Source: CAVPCZ01 sp963779225
GTDB lineage: Bacteria > Bacteroidota > Ignavibacteria > UBA10030 > UBA6906
Length of the DNA: 64,000 bases
Reading direction: 5' to 3'
NCBI GenBank assembly: GCA_963779225.1
Contig: CAVZWW010000003.1
Coordinates: 1,116,001-1,180,000, forward strand
Shown here: positions 24,203-33,100 of the stretch, in pieces
Layout of the letters: every line of letters begins with the position of its first letter
Position numbering within the stretch: position 1 is the first letter of the stretch
Notes under the pieces: model-generated
Told to the model about the DNA's origin: nothing
Databases searched by the model: none
Seen by the model: only the letters and a program-made list of their open reading frames with translations
Position numbers and translations under genes: made by a program

Positions 24203-26923
24203 CTATTTCAATAACAAGAGTTTTCTTGTTTCCATGAAATTTCCCGCCAGGAATCTGTAGAAATACATACCGCTCGCCAGGCCGCCTGCATCAAATGTCA
24301 CGCTATACGTGCCGGGGTCTTTCTTCTCGTTCACCAGCACCGCCACCTCGCGGCCGAGCATGTCGTAAACGGTGAGTTGCACCCGGCCGGATGCCGGACC
24401 TGAAACCCTGAAGCCTATCGTTGTACTCGGATTGAACGGATTGGGATAGTTCTGGTCCAGGCCGAACTCCGTTGGAATTGACGGGCGTTCTGCGATGCCC
24501 GTTGCTGAAGCGGGCAATTCAAAAATCACATCCATGACACCGGTGGCGGGAGAAATGCTCTTGATGGCAAAGCCGCTCGGCGTTCCGTCGCACCACCGGA
24601 GTTGCACATGCGCCGGGTTCGGATCGCTGGAGAGGAGGTCATAACCGGTTAGTGGATCGGCACCGTCCCATAAGGCTTTCTTGTTATCGAAGGGTGGTCC
24701 ATACACGGGCCTGATCATCCGGATGGCTCTCCGGCCCCAATCGCCGGCCCCGATTGTGGCCCAATCCGAAGCTGAGACACCGGTGGGCGCGGGGAGTGCG
24801 CCATACACTGCGGGATCCTCCATGATGTGCCAGACCGCAAGCCCGCTGTCAGCAACCTGCGTGTCATATTTGATGGATCGTTGGCGGTTCTCCACGATGT
24901 AGTATTCCTTCTCACCGTGTTTCGGGTCCATGAGGATGTATGCCCCGCCGCCTGATTCTGCCGGATAAATCAGCTGCTTACCGTTCTGCTTCACGACCGT
25001 TGGTTGCAGCCATCCCAGATGGATCTTGTGGAACGGATCGAGATGAGCGTCGATGTAGGTTACATCCATGAGGGAATAGTGGCCGGCAGCAAAAGGGTTG
25101 AAGAAGCTGAAATACAAATCGGGTAAATTCAACAGAAGGTGGGAGATTTCGTGGGCGAACACGCCGAGATTGGCCGGCGAACCCGCATACACCTCCGCGA
25201 TGACGGGGATCCGAACGCCGTCCACGACAAGCGGTTGCCAGGTTGGATATTGTTGGGATGCCGGAGTTCTCACCGAGCCGAAGGGGTTGTTCTGAGGGAT
25301 GACGATCACGATACCCAGCTCGTTTGGATCGAGTACGCCATCACCGTTGGTGTCGAAACTGGCATAATTGAACGTCGCATCGGCCTTGGTGATCGCTTCC
25401 CACCATTTCCGCACATGACCTGACGTGAAACCATCATGATCGGCATCGGTCGGATCCTCGGCTGCCCAGTAGAAGTCGTACGGTTTGTCGGCCTGGAACC
25501 ATCCGAAGATGCCGGCATTGCTGATCGCGAAGTTATTTGCCGAATTGACCTTGAAGTAGTCGGCTACGCTGGGATAGGTGCCATGGATCAGGTTCGTGAC
25601 AGTACCCAGGGCCGGCGCGGGGTCCGTCGGCCGCTGGGGGTCCCAGAGAAGCACGAGCAGGGGATTCGTCCCTATCGCAGGCTTGACCTCCTTGTACCCG
25701 TCGGTCAGATCCGGTCCGGCACACGGGAGGGCGACCACAGTGAGATTTCTGTCGCCGAAATATCCCGTCTGTCCGGCATCGATGCCCCATTGCAGCGCAA
25801 CACGCCGGGTTCCGCCTTTGACATTTTTCTGCAAGAACGTCATGCCGGATGTGCCGAAGTATCCCGATTGGAATGTCAATCCGACGTCACTTGGACTGGT
25901 TTCGGCGCCATCAATCGTGGCGCGCACGAACATCCGGCCGCCCGACACTAATCCTTCACCCTGAAGGGTGATTGCGAGCGTGGCATTTTCGGGGACCGGG
26001 ATGTCGAGCGAAAGATCAGGGATGTTAACGAATCCAGACGAGGTCGTAGTAACCTGTGGCCCGCTCGGTGCACTCGTCGACATAACGCCCCCCTTTCCCG
26101 CGGCCAGGAGTGCAGAGTTGGAAGCGATGATCGCGAGGGTGCGGTCGCCGATGTATGCCGTCCCACCCTGATCGACCAGCCACTGAGCCTTCACGGTGTG
26201 GGTGCCGGCAGTGACGGAAGGAAATACGAATGTCATCCCATGGACTCCCAAATCAGGGCCATTGGCGATTATGACGTCACTGGGGGATCCGGCCACACCG
26301 TCCACTGTTGTCCGGAGGGCCGCCCGTTTGCCGGTTTCACTGACCACCTCAGCGGTGAAGACCAGAAAGAGCGGACCCGTGGCCGGCATGGTGATGTTCA
26401 GGGACATATCGGCAATATCTTCCCAGGAGGAGTTTGTAGTGGTCAGCGTCGCTCCACTGGGGGCTGCGGCGATGTTCACCAGGTTGGGTGAAGTGATGAC
26501 CCACATCGTGCGGTCGCCGAAGTATGCCGTTCCACCTCCGTCCACTCTCACCTGGAATTTCACATGGTGCATTCCCTGGTTGATGGTGGCGGAGAACTGG
26601 AACATGCGGCAATACGATTCGGTCTCTGAGGCAAAGACCACATCGGAAGGGGATGCGGGGGTCCCATCGACCAGCGCACGGACGAACATACGCTTTCCAG
26701 TGGTGACGTTCGACTCCGCAGAAATGCCGATGCATGCATTGCCGGCATCGTACTGGTAGAACCAGAGGTCGAGTTCCTTGATGTCGGTCCAGGAACCTGA
26801 CGTGCTGGTCCAATCCGGGCCGCTGGGTGCGGCCTTTGTATACATATGTCCCTGCGCAGCGCCGATGCCTGAAAGCAAAGGTAGGAGCGCCAGGAAAACG
26901 AGGAACCGCATAGAGTGTTTCAT
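24203..26923 (-). CDS. Secreted M6-family metallopeptidase with three N-terminal repeats and T9SS sorting domain
   Basis: 906 aa with a signal peptide (LALLPLLSGIGAAQG). Three ~115-residue beta-rich repeats follow, each opening with APSG...TTTxSxxxxI and ending with AYFGDRTxxVI or a variant. The peptidase part contains HEISHLLLNLPDLY near residue 590, the zinc site of M6 (InhA-like) enzymes; there is one residue more than the usual HExxHxxGxxD spacing. Calcium-type loops DPTDADHDG and DTNGDGVLDPNE precede it. The last ~85 residues form the type A sorting domain (LDQNYPNPFNPSTTIGF, VYDMLGREVAVLVNEK, GMYFYRFLAGNFMETRKLLL). It should be exported through the outer membrane by T9SS. Confidence 0.9.
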   Translation of the reverse strand: MKHSMRFLVFLALLPLLSGIGAAQGHMYTKAAPSGPDWTSTSGSWTDIKELDLWFYQYDAGNACIGISAESNVTTGKRMFVRALVDGTPASPSDVVFASETESYCRMFQFSATINQGMHHVKFQVRVDGGGTAYFGDRTMWVITSPNLVNIAAAPSGATLTTTNSSWEDIADMSLNITMPATGPLFLVFTAEVVSETGKRAALRTTVDGVAGSPSDVIIANGPDLGVHGMTFVFPSVTAGTHTVKAQWLVDQGGTAYIGDRTLAIIASNSALLAAGKGGVMSTSAPSGPQVTTTSSGFVNIPDLSLDIPVPENATLAITLQGEGLVSGGRMFVRATIDGAETSPSDVGLTFQSGYFGTSGMTFLQKNVKGGTRRVALQWGIDAGQTGYFGDRNLTVVALPCAGPDLTDGYKEVKPAIGTNPLLVLLWDPQRPTDPAPALGTVTNLIHGTYPSVADYFKVNSANNFAISNAGIFGWFQADKPYDFYWAAEDPTDADHDGFTSGHVRKWWEAITKADATFNYASFDTNGDGVLDPNELGIVIVIPQNNPFGSVRTPASQQYPTWQPLVVDGVRIPVIAEVYAGSPANLGVFAHEISHLLLNLPDLYFSFFNPFAAGHYSLMDVTYIDAHLDPFHKIHLGWLQPTVVKQNGKQLIYPAESGGGAYILMDPKHGEKEYYIVENRQRSIKYDTQVADSGLAVWHIMEDPAVYGALPAPTGVSASDWATIGAGDWGRRAIRMIRPVYGPPFDNKKALWDGADPLTGYDLLSSDPNPAHVQLRWCDGTPSGFAIKSISPATGVMDVIFELPASATGIAERPSIPTEFGLDQNYPNPFNPSTTIGFRVSGPASGRVQLTVYDMLGREVAVLVNEKKDPGTYSVTFDAGGLASGMYFYRFLAGNFMETRKLLLLK

Positions 26924-27117
26924 GGTATCATCCTCTGTGGGTGTTGTGATGTATGGTCATTGGAGAAGAATCTGATCCCCGGTTGTGAAGGGGATTGAAA
27001 TCGCGCATTGTTCGTGTTTGCGTCGCGCAGCGTTTCTACCGTTGTTCCTGTACACAGGATAGGGTTTGCGACTTTCCATGGTTGTCGACTGAGTGGGCGC
27101 CGTTGCATGTTGTCGGG

Positions 27118-27402
27118 CTATTCTGTAGAATTGGGTGTCAATCCTGTCTTCTGACGCCTGCACAGACATCCAAGGCAGACAAGAGTTTTTTGCTGAATGG
27201 AGATTCCCGGCGACCCCTGGAAGCATCCAAGCCAATTACACAGTGTTTCGGGATCGACCCCCGCATAACGTGCAGCGGCTGCCATCGAAATGAGTTCTGT
27301 GTCCCCTCCACAGAGCGCACACAGGGGCGACGATCCCGTTTGACGCCTCTTAATGGTCCGGCGCCGGGCACGACAGTACGTTACTTCTTTGATGGAGGCC
27401 AC
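27118..27402 (-). CDS. Small zinc-ribbon/helix-turn-helix protein, divergent from the winged-helix regulator
   Basis: From GTG 27402 (start uncertain) the product of about 94 aa reads VASIKEVTYCRARRRTIKRR, then a CALC knuckle, then ELISMAAAARYAGVDPETLCNWLG, which fits a MerR/excisionase-style helix-turn-helix, then KTLVCLGCLCRRQ. No other frame here looks like protein. It is divergent from the CadC-type regulator, 118 bp apart, and could regulate it. A longer frame up to 27552 would overlap that regulator and is less likely. The family is unnamed to my knowledge. Confidence 0.5.
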   Translation of the reverse strand: MASIKEVTYCRARRRTIKRRQTGSSPLCALCGGDTELISMAAAARYAGVDPETLCNWLGCFQGSPGISIQQKTLVCLGCLCRRQKTGLTPNSTE

Positions 27403-27520
27403 GGTTCGTCTCTGGTTTACCCTGCAAAACAAGGGAAATCCGGGAGGAAAGTCATGACGAAACCATGAAATACTCGTGAAAGATCGAGGATAGCGGCATT
27501 CCACCCTCATGTGAGGAAGC

Positions 27521-29443
27521 ATGTACACGTTTGGCGGCTTTGCCCTTGACATACGAGAACATACGCTGAAGCAGTCAGATCGGCCGGTCTACCTTCGCCC
27601 CAAATCTTTTGAAACCCTGGTTTTCCTTGTGGAGCACCGGGGCCGCCTGGTCTCGAAGGACGAACTGCTGGAACGTCTCTGGGCGGGTGTTGTGGTAACG
27701 GACGGTACGCTCACGCATTGCATAGAAGAAATCCGCCGGGCCGTCGGCGATGATCCACACCATCCGCAGTTCATCCAGACCGTTCCCCGTGTCGGCTACA
27801 GATTCATCGCCGAAGTACAGGAGAGGCAGGAGGGTGCGACCGAAGAAGAAATCGTTGAAGAGGAGGAATACACTACCGTCAAAGTAAGATTCCAGAACGA
27901 TGACGATAAGGAGGCCGGGGTTGACGAGAACGTCAAAGCATTACCGGTTCACCTGCCCCTGCCGGGCCGTTCGAAACTGGTCACCAGGTCGATTGCCGCA
28001 TCCGCGATTCTCCTTCTGCTTGCGATTGTCCTGATTCACTATTTCCCGGCCGGCAAAAGTGAAACGATCAGGTCACTTGTAGTATTGCCTTTCGAGAATC
28101 TCAGCCGGGATCCGGAGCAGGACTATTTTGCCGATGGATTGACCGATGCGCTTATTGCAGAAATTGCGAGGATCGGCAAATTGAGGGTCATCTCACGAAC
28201 GTCCTCGATGCAATACAGGAATTCACGTAAATCGATCAGCGACATCGCCGAAGAATTGCAGGTGGATGGCGTCATTGAGGGGTCCGTGTTCCGATCGGGC
28301 GATCGGGTCCGAATTACCGCTGCGCTCATTGCTACAGGGGGAGAACGCCGTCTGTGGGGCGAGACCTACGAACGGGACCAGCGCGACATGGTTACGCTCC
28401 TGCGTGTTATGGCCCGGACGCTTGCCCAGGAAATTCCGATCGAGTTGACCCCCACCGAGCGGGCCCGTTTTTCGAGTGATGCATCGGTGGATCCCACCGT
28501 ATATGAGCTCTATCTCAAAGGGCGTTACTACTGGAACAAGAGGACGGCAGAGGGGTTCAGGAAGGGGATTGAGTGCTTTGAGACCGCGCTCGCCCGGGAT
28601 CCGTACTACGCGCCCGCCTATGTCGGACTGGCGGATTCCTACAACATGCTGGGCGACTATGACCTAATTCCCCCGAAGATGGCTTTTCCCAAAGCCCGGG
28701 CGGCGGCTCTCCAGGCGCTGGCCGTGGACAACTCTTTGGCCGAAGCCCATGCGTCATTGGCCTTTTCAACTATGCGCTTTGACTGGGACTGGGCGGAGGT
28801 GGAAAGGGAATATGGACTCGCCATTGCATCGGACCCGAATTCCTCAAACGCGCACCACTGGTACGGGCTCTATCTGGCGATGCGCGGACGCTTTGGAGAA
28901 GCCAGGGAGGAACTCAAGAAAGCGCATGCGCTGGATCCGCTTGCGCTGATCATCACGGCCAATATGGCATGGGTACACTACTTTGCGCGGGACTATGACC
29001 AGGCTCTCAGTGTCTGCAAGGAGGCTCTGGAATTGGATTCGAATTTTGTCTCTGCGCGTGTCAAACTCGGTTGGGCGTATGAGCAGAAGCAGCTGTACCG
29101 GGAGGCCCGCGCTGAGTTCCAGACGGCTATCGGCGCCGAAGGGAACGATCCGACCCTACGGTTGTTTCTGGCCCACACATATGCAGTGGAGGGTGAACGG
29201 GGTGATGCGATCGCGTTGATTCAGGAAGTTACGGAGCGATCGCATAACCTCTACGTCTCGGACTACCATGTTGCGGCTGCGTATGCCGGCCTGGGCGACC
29301 GGGTGCGCTCCCTCGCGTGGCTGAAGAAGGCGTACAACGAGCGCAGCGGCTGGCTTGCCTGGTTGATGGTTGATCCGAAATTCGATGATCTCCGGGGGGA
29401 ACCGCAGTTTGTTGCTTTGCTGGACAGTCTTCACCTCGAGTAG
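27521..29443 (+). CDS. CadC-type winged-helix regulator with membrane segment, FlgO-like domain and TPR repeats
   Basis: 640 aa. Residues 1-98 form an OmpR-type winged helix (FGGFALDIREHTLKQ, LRPKSFETLVFLVEHRGRLVSKDELLERLW, FIQTVPRVGYRFIAEV). A single membrane helix follows near 155-172 (SAILLLLAIVLIHYF). Then a FlgO-like domain (SLVVLPFENLSRDPEQDYFADGLTDALIAEIARI; VDGVIEGSVFRSGDRVRI). From about 330 to the end there are TPR-type repeats (AYVGLADSYNMLGDY; AHHWYGLYLAMRGRFGEA; VKLGWAYEQKQLYREA). The layout is of one-component transmembrane regulators: a cytoplasmic DNA-binding part and a periplasmic sensor. The signal is unknown. A ribosome site TGAGGAAGC precedes the ATG. Confidence 0.9.
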   Translation: MYTFGGFALDIREHTLKQSDRPVYLRPKSFETLVFLVEHRGRLVSKDELLERLWAGVVVTDGTLTHCIEEIRRAVGDDPHHPQFIQTVPRVGYRFIAEVQERQEGATEEEIVEEEEYTTVKVRFQNDDDKEAGVDENVKALPVHLPLPGRSKLVTRSIAASAILLLLAIVLIHYFPAGKSETIRSLVVLPFENLSRDPEQDYFADGLTDALIAEIARIGKLRVISRTSSMQYRNSRKSISDIAEELQVDGVIEGSVFRSGDRVRITAALIATGGERRLWGETYERDQRDMVTLLRVMARTLAQEIPIELTPTERARFSSDASVDPTVYELYLKGRYYWNKRTAEGFRKGIECFETALARDPYYAPAYVGLADSYNMLGDYDLIPPKMAFPKARAAALQALAVDNSLAEAHASLAFSTMRFDWDWAEVEREYGLAIASDPNSSNAHHWYGLYLAMRGRFGEAREELKKAHALDPLALIITANMAWVHYFARDYDQALSVCKEALELDSNFVSARVKLGWAYEQKQLYREARAEFQTAIGAEGNDPTLRLFLAHTYAVEGERGDAIALIQEVTERSHNLYVSDYHVAAAYAGLGDRVRSLAWLKKAYNERSGWLAWLMVDPKFDDLRGEPQFVALLDSLHLE

Positions 29444-29547
29444 GCTGTTTCTCGCTTTGCCGGCGCGCGTATACCCCGTCGGAAGACGTAACCACATCCA
29501 GAATGCGATTGTCGTTTCTTCACCGCGAGGCAAAGTGTCCTTCGAGA

Positions 29548-30045
29548 TCAGGCATGGGTGTCCCCACGATGAACCGTTCGGACAGTGCTTCCATAGACCG
29601 TTCGTGCGCAATCGGGGCAAAGCCCGTGGGCGAATCTCGCGTTTGACTGTGCCTGGATGTAGAGTTCCAGCGTGATCCACGAATTCGTTCCATCCTGGAT
29701 CCGCTGGCACGATTCGCATATTCGCAAGATTCCCCTCAGGGCAAGGATTTCTGTTCTGGTGTTCTCCAGAGTGACGGTCAGCTCCCGGCTTTCTTCCTGC
29801 GCCCTCTCCCGGTTTCTGGTCTCCGCTTCAAGTTCACGCCATCGGCGCCAGGAGTAGATCGCCAGACCAAGCACCAGAACAAGCACGAGCGTGAAAAGCT
29901 CATCCAACCTCCAGTTGTCGTGATGGTAGATCCACGCGACGGCCCGGGCGAATGGATCGATCCAGAGTGCCGTGAACAGCACCACCGCGCTGATGATGAC
30001 GAGAGCGACCAGATCAAAGAATGCTCGCGAGTGGTCCTTCTTCAT
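29548..30045 (-). CDS. Small membrane protein with a two-CxxC C-terminal domain
   Basis: 165 aa. Two hydrophobic segments (FFDLVALVIISAVVLFTALW; LFTLVLVLVLGLAIYSW) are joined by a short loop, followed by a charged coiled coil (RELEAETRNRERAQEESREL) and a C-terminal piece with ICESCQRIQ ... GLCPDCA. The last piece resembles the motif CSSCKKIRD ... HGICPDC found at the C-terminus of some PAS and GGDEF sensor proteins, here detached from a kinase. It lies divergent to the two-component operon across operator A and might feed a signal to it. The zinc role of the four Cys is inferred. Confidence 0.65.
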   Translation of the reverse strand: MKKDHSRAFFDLVALVIISAVVLFTALWIDPFARAVAWIYHHDNWRLDELFTLVLVLVLGLAIYSWRRWRELEAETRNRERAQEESRELTVTLENTRTEILALRGILRICESCQRIQDGTNSWITLELYIQAQSNARFAHGLCPDCARTVYGSTVRTVHRGDTHA

Positions 30046-30140
30046 AGGAATGGTTCCTCTGCAGGAGATTCTGCTTTCTCTACCATACGGAACGCATATG
30101 AGACCGGGATGATATGATCATGACGATTTGTTAATGTCGC

Positions 30141-30160
30141 TGTCATTCCGTGGTCATCCT
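30141..30160 (+). promoter_or_regulatory. Putative response-regulator operator A, upstream of the two-component operon
   Basis: TGTCATTCCGTGGTCATCCT. It holds two direct GTCAT half-sites spaced 11 bp, the arrangement bound by OmpR/PhoB/CpxR-family dimers. A TATACT candidate -10 begins 9 bp beyond the element at 30169-30174, so the site covers the -35 region as at class II activated promoters. The same element with three changes occurs before the htrA unit. Confidence 0.6.
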
Positions 30161-30168
30161 GCACCCGT

Positions 30169-30174
30169 TATACT
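30169..30174 (+). promoter_or_regulatory. Candidate -10 box of the two-component operon
   Basis: TATACT, preceded by operator A instead of a recognisable -35 hexamer, and about 49 bp ahead of the first start codon. A weak -35 fits activator-dependent expression. Confidence 0.4.
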
Positions 30175-30222
30175 GTGTATCAACTCAAGACGGGTTTTTC
30201 ACCACACGAGAGGAGCGCGGAA

Positions 30223-30786
30223 ATGAAGGCACGGGAACTGGTAGCGGTCGTTGCGGCAATGGTGGTGCTGGGTGCGGTCACGCTGGCTCATACGAGACAC
30301 GGGGGAACGGGTAGTTCGGTGCAGGGTTTGCACGGGATGTTTGTCAGTGTGCACATTGATGGAAAATCCCTTACTGCAGCCGGTCTGACAAATCCGCAGG
30401 TGTGGTCGGCCGTGGTTCTCCGTCTCCGGCTGGCCGGTCTCAAGGTGCTCAACGAGGAGGAACGGCAAAAAACGCCCGGAAAACCCTACCTATATGTAAG
30501 TCTGAGCGATACGCTCCTTTCGAAGCAGGCGGAGCATCCGGCAGGTTATGTGTGCACCTGCAGCTTTGATCTGATGCAGGAAGTCACCCTTGCACGGCCC
30601 CCGCAATTTCCTGTGGAAGCCTGCACATGGTCACGCGGTGCAACGCTCATCGTTCCCCCCAATGATACAGCAGAGGTGCGCATTGTGGTGGATAACCTGG
30701 CAAAGGAATTCGCCGACGCCGTGGCGGAGGCCAACAACCATGTCGCCGGGGGCGCACCCGGAACCGATCCACTTGAGAAGCAATAA
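30223..30786 (+). CDS. Periplasmic protein of unknown function, first gene of the two-component operon
   Basis: ATG 30223 (GAGAGGAG upstream). 187 aa with an N-terminal hydrophobic segment (LVAVVAAMVVLGAVTLAH), probably a signal or anchor. The rest has alpha/beta character: GMFVSVHIDGKSLTAAGLTNPQVWSAVVLRLRLAGLKVLNEEE, LYVSLSD, then a Cys pair VCTCSFDLMQEV and VDNLAKEFADAVAEAN. I do not recognise the family. Its place just before an OmpR-type regulator and kinase suggests an accessory sensor of envelope state, in the way CpxP serves CpxRA, but there is no sequence likeness to CpxP. Confidence 0.65.
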   Translation: MKARELVAVVAAMVVLGAVTLAHTRHGGTGSSVQGLHGMFVSVHIDGKSLTAAGLTNPQVWSAVVLRLRLAGLKVLNEEERQKTPGKPYLYVSLSDTLLSKQAEHPAGYVCTCSFDLMQEVTLARPPQFPVEACTWSRGATLIVPPNDTAEVRIVVDNLAKEFADAVAEANNHVAGGAPGTDPLEKQ

Positions 30787-30806
30787 AGGAGATTGTATAT
30801 TCCCTC

Positions 30807-31505
30807 ATGCGCATCCTCATCGTTGAAGACGAGCGGAAGGTTGCCCTCTTCGTGAAGAAGGGTTTCCAGGCGGAATCCTATTCCGTGGATATTGCGGCCG
30901 ACGGCGCAGAGGGTTTGCGGCTTGCGCTCAGCAATGCCTATGACGCGATCATTCTGGACGTCATGCTGCCGAAAATGAACGGTCTGGAGGTGTTGCGGGA
31001 GCTGCGCGCAAACAGGGATACGACCCCCGTTCTCATCCTCTCGGTCAAAGCCGATGTCGAAAACAGGATCCAGGGCCTCAATCTCGGGGCGGATGATTAT
31101 CTGCCCAAACCCTTCTCGTTCTCCGAAGTTCTTGCACGGGTTCGGGCCATCATGAGGAGAGCTTCGACAGACACGCAGGGCACCACGCTCTCCATTGCCG
31201 ATCTGCGTGTTGATCTGGTGGCCCGGACTGTCGAACGGTCCGGACAATCGATCATTCTGACGAACAAGGAGTTTGAGGTGCTGGAGTACCTTCTGCGGAA
31301 CAAGAGGCGGGTCCTCTCACGTATCATTCTGACCGAACACATTTGGGACATGCATTTTGACAGTGAGACCAACATCGTTGACGTCGTCATCAACCGTTTG
31401 CGGCGCAAACTTGATGATCCCTTTTCCCCGAAGCTTATCCATACGGTCCGCGGGGTCGGCTATGTCCTGAAGGAAACTTCCGATGCCCATTCTGCAAAGG
31501 CTTAG
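30807..31505 (+). CDS. OmpR/PhoB-family response regulator
   Basis: 232 aa. The receiver domain has acidic residues ED at 7-8, phospho-acceptor Asp51 in IILDVMLP, conserved Ser in LILSVKAD and Lys in DDYLPKPFSF. The winged-helix output domain from about 130 has LTNKEFEVLEYLLRNKRRVLSRIILTEHIWD and HTVRGVGYVLKE. The stop overlaps the kinase gene by 23 bp, so translation is coupled. Likely binds operators A and B (30141 and 33032). It is a good candidate for an envelope-stress regulator. Confidence 0.93.
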   Translation: MRILIVEDERKVALFVKKGFQAESYSVDIAADGAEGLRLALSNAYDAIILDVMLPKMNGLEVLRELRANRDTTPVLILSVKADVENRIQGLNLGADDYLPKPFSFSEVLARVRAIMRRASTDTQGTTLSIADLRVDLVARTVERSGQSIILTNKEFEVLEYLLRNKRRVLSRIILTEHIWDMHFDSETNIVDVVINRLRRKLDDPFSPKLIHTVRGVGYVLKETSDAHSAKA

Positions 31506-32895
31506 GTCTGTCCGGTCTGTCCTCACCTTCTGGTACGCACTCATTCTTGTGGCGGCATTCACCCTGTTCGGTTACGGAGTGTTTGTCTATCTCCGCGAAC
31601 TTCAGGAGGTAGAGCTCGAGCGGAATCTTTCAGAAGAAGTAGACTGGATCGTGCGGTTGATGGATCTTGAACGCAGTAATCTCCCCGGAGGGACCTCCAT
31701 CAGTCGCCTCTCGGCCGACATCGAACGGCGGATTATCGACCATTTTATGGCCAACCCCCGGAATTACCTGGTCATCCTCACAAGCGGTTCAGGGGGAATT
31801 CTCTTCCAGTCACCCTTGTCCGGCATTCAGATACTTCCGGGGGCTGATATTCCACGAGACCGGACGGTCCTGGAGTCTTTGCCATCGGGGGATGGCGGGT
31901 TCATCCGCGTGGCCGCACGAAGGGTTGACCCGTTTGTCATTCATGTCGCGTACACGGAGCAGATCACGCAGTCCGTTCTCCACCATCTCCTCTCGATATT
32001 TCTGATTCTCGCTCCCATCGCCCTCTTTGTCAGCGTCGCCGGCGGGTGGTTTCTTTCGGGGATAGTATTTCGACCGATAAGGCAAATCTCCCAGTTGGCG
32101 CTCAAGATCACCGCGGAAAATCTGAACCAGCAGATCCCCTCCCGCAAGGTGGACGATGAACTCGGCGAGTTGATCACGACGATCAACGGCATGATCAGGC
32201 GGTTGCGGGAGTCGTTTGAGCAGATGCGTGAATTCTCCGTGAATGTTGCACATGAACTGAAGACGCCTTTGACTATTCTCAAAGGGGAGTCTGAACTTGC
32301 GCTGACAAAGCCCATTACACGGGCTGCGGGGGAAAAGCTGGCAACGACCTACCTTGAAGAAACTGTGCGCATGTCACGAATTGTGGAAGACCTGTTGATG
32401 CTGGCGAAAGCCGATGCAGGTCAGCTGGTGCTGCAGAACGAGGACGTGGCGATGGCTGACCTCGTGCGCAATCTGTTCGAAGATGCCCAGATGCTCTGTG
32501 CAGCAAAAGAACTTCATGTGGTTCTGGGGTTAAACGACGAGGCCACCGTACGCGGGGATGCGCATCGCTTGAGGCAGCTTTTCCGTGCCCTGCTTTCCAA
32601 TGCCGTGCAATACACCGATCCGGGCGGGGAAATCCACATCGCGAGCAGGGCGGGCGGACATGACCTCCTGGTGGAGATCGAAGATACAGGTATCGGCATC
32701 CCTGCCGAAAGTATGCATAAGATCTTTCAGCGATTCTACCGCGAGGAGGGTGCGCGCGATCACGCACGGGGAGGGAGCGGGTTGGGGCTGGCAATTGTCA
32801 AGTGGATTGCGGAAGTGCATCATGGTTCGATCTCTGTCCGGAGCACACTCGGCGCCGGAAGCTGTTTCACTGTCCGTCTTCCCCTACTGCCTTAA
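31483..32895 (+). CDS. Membrane sensor histidine kinase, partner of the upstream regulator
   Basis: 470 aa. Membrane helix 1 at about 15-38, a ~130-residue periplasmic sensor region, membrane helix 2 at about 168-195 (LLSIFLILAPIALFVSVAGG), HAMP region (RPIRQISQLALKITAENLNQQIP), DHp helix with phospho-acceptor His257 in VNVAHELKTPLT, and the ATPase part with N box (RALLSNAVQYTDPGGEI), G1 (VEIEDTGIGIP) and G2 (GSGLGLAIVK). The periplasmic part has no family resemblance that I can see. It starts inside the end of the regulator gene. Confidence 0.93.
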   Translation: MPILQRLRSVRSVLTFWYALILVAAFTLFGYGVFVYLRELQEVELERNLSEEVDWIVRLMDLERSNLPGGTSISRLSADIERRIIDHFMANPRNYLVILTSGSGGILFQSPLSGIQILPGADIPRDRTVLESLPSGDGGFIRVAARRVDPFVIHVAYTEQITQSVLHHLLSIFLILAPIALFVSVAGGWFLSGIVFRPIRQISQLALKITAENLNQQIPSRKVDDELGELITTINGMIRRLRESFEQMREFSVNVAHELKTPLTILKGESELALTKPITRAAGEKLATTYLEETVRMSRIVEDLLMLAKADAGQLVLQNEDVAMADLVRNLFEDAQMLCAAKELHVVLGLNDEATVRGDAHRLRQLFRALLSNAVQYTDPGGEIHIASRAGGHDLLVEIEDTGIGIPAESMHKIFQRFYREEGARDHARGGSGLGLAIVKWIAEVHHGSISVRSTLGAGSCFTVRLPLLP

Positions 32896-33031
32896 CAATT
32901 CCGCAGTTGTCCGTTGTGTGGGCGCTGTAGACGTTCCGGTCCGTTGCGCTGCCCGATCGGTGCGTATGGTGACGTCCCATCCCGACTTTTCCTGATCTCC
33001 CGCCGTGAAAATCCTCTCCAGATGTCAATCC

Positions 33032-33051
33032 TGTCATGCCGCCGTCATCCT
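33032..33051 (+). promoter_or_regulatory. Putative response-regulator operator B, upstream of the htrA unit
   Basis: TGTCATGCCGCCGTCATCCT, 17 of 20 bases identical to operator A, with GTCAT half-sites again 11 bp apart. A third, weaker GTCAA lies just upstream at 33024-33028. A TATAAG candidate -10 is at 33073-33078, 13 bp farther from the element than at operator A. Confidence 0.6.
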
Positions 33052-33100
33052 CCTTTCACATTTCCAACGTTCTATAAGGTAGACATCGACAGGAGGACCC

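Noticed and set aside
26995..27468. Plus-strand frame of 157 codons before the winged-helix regulator
   Set aside because: Cys/Arg-rich without fold features; the minus strand of the same region carries a credible HTH and Cys knuckle.
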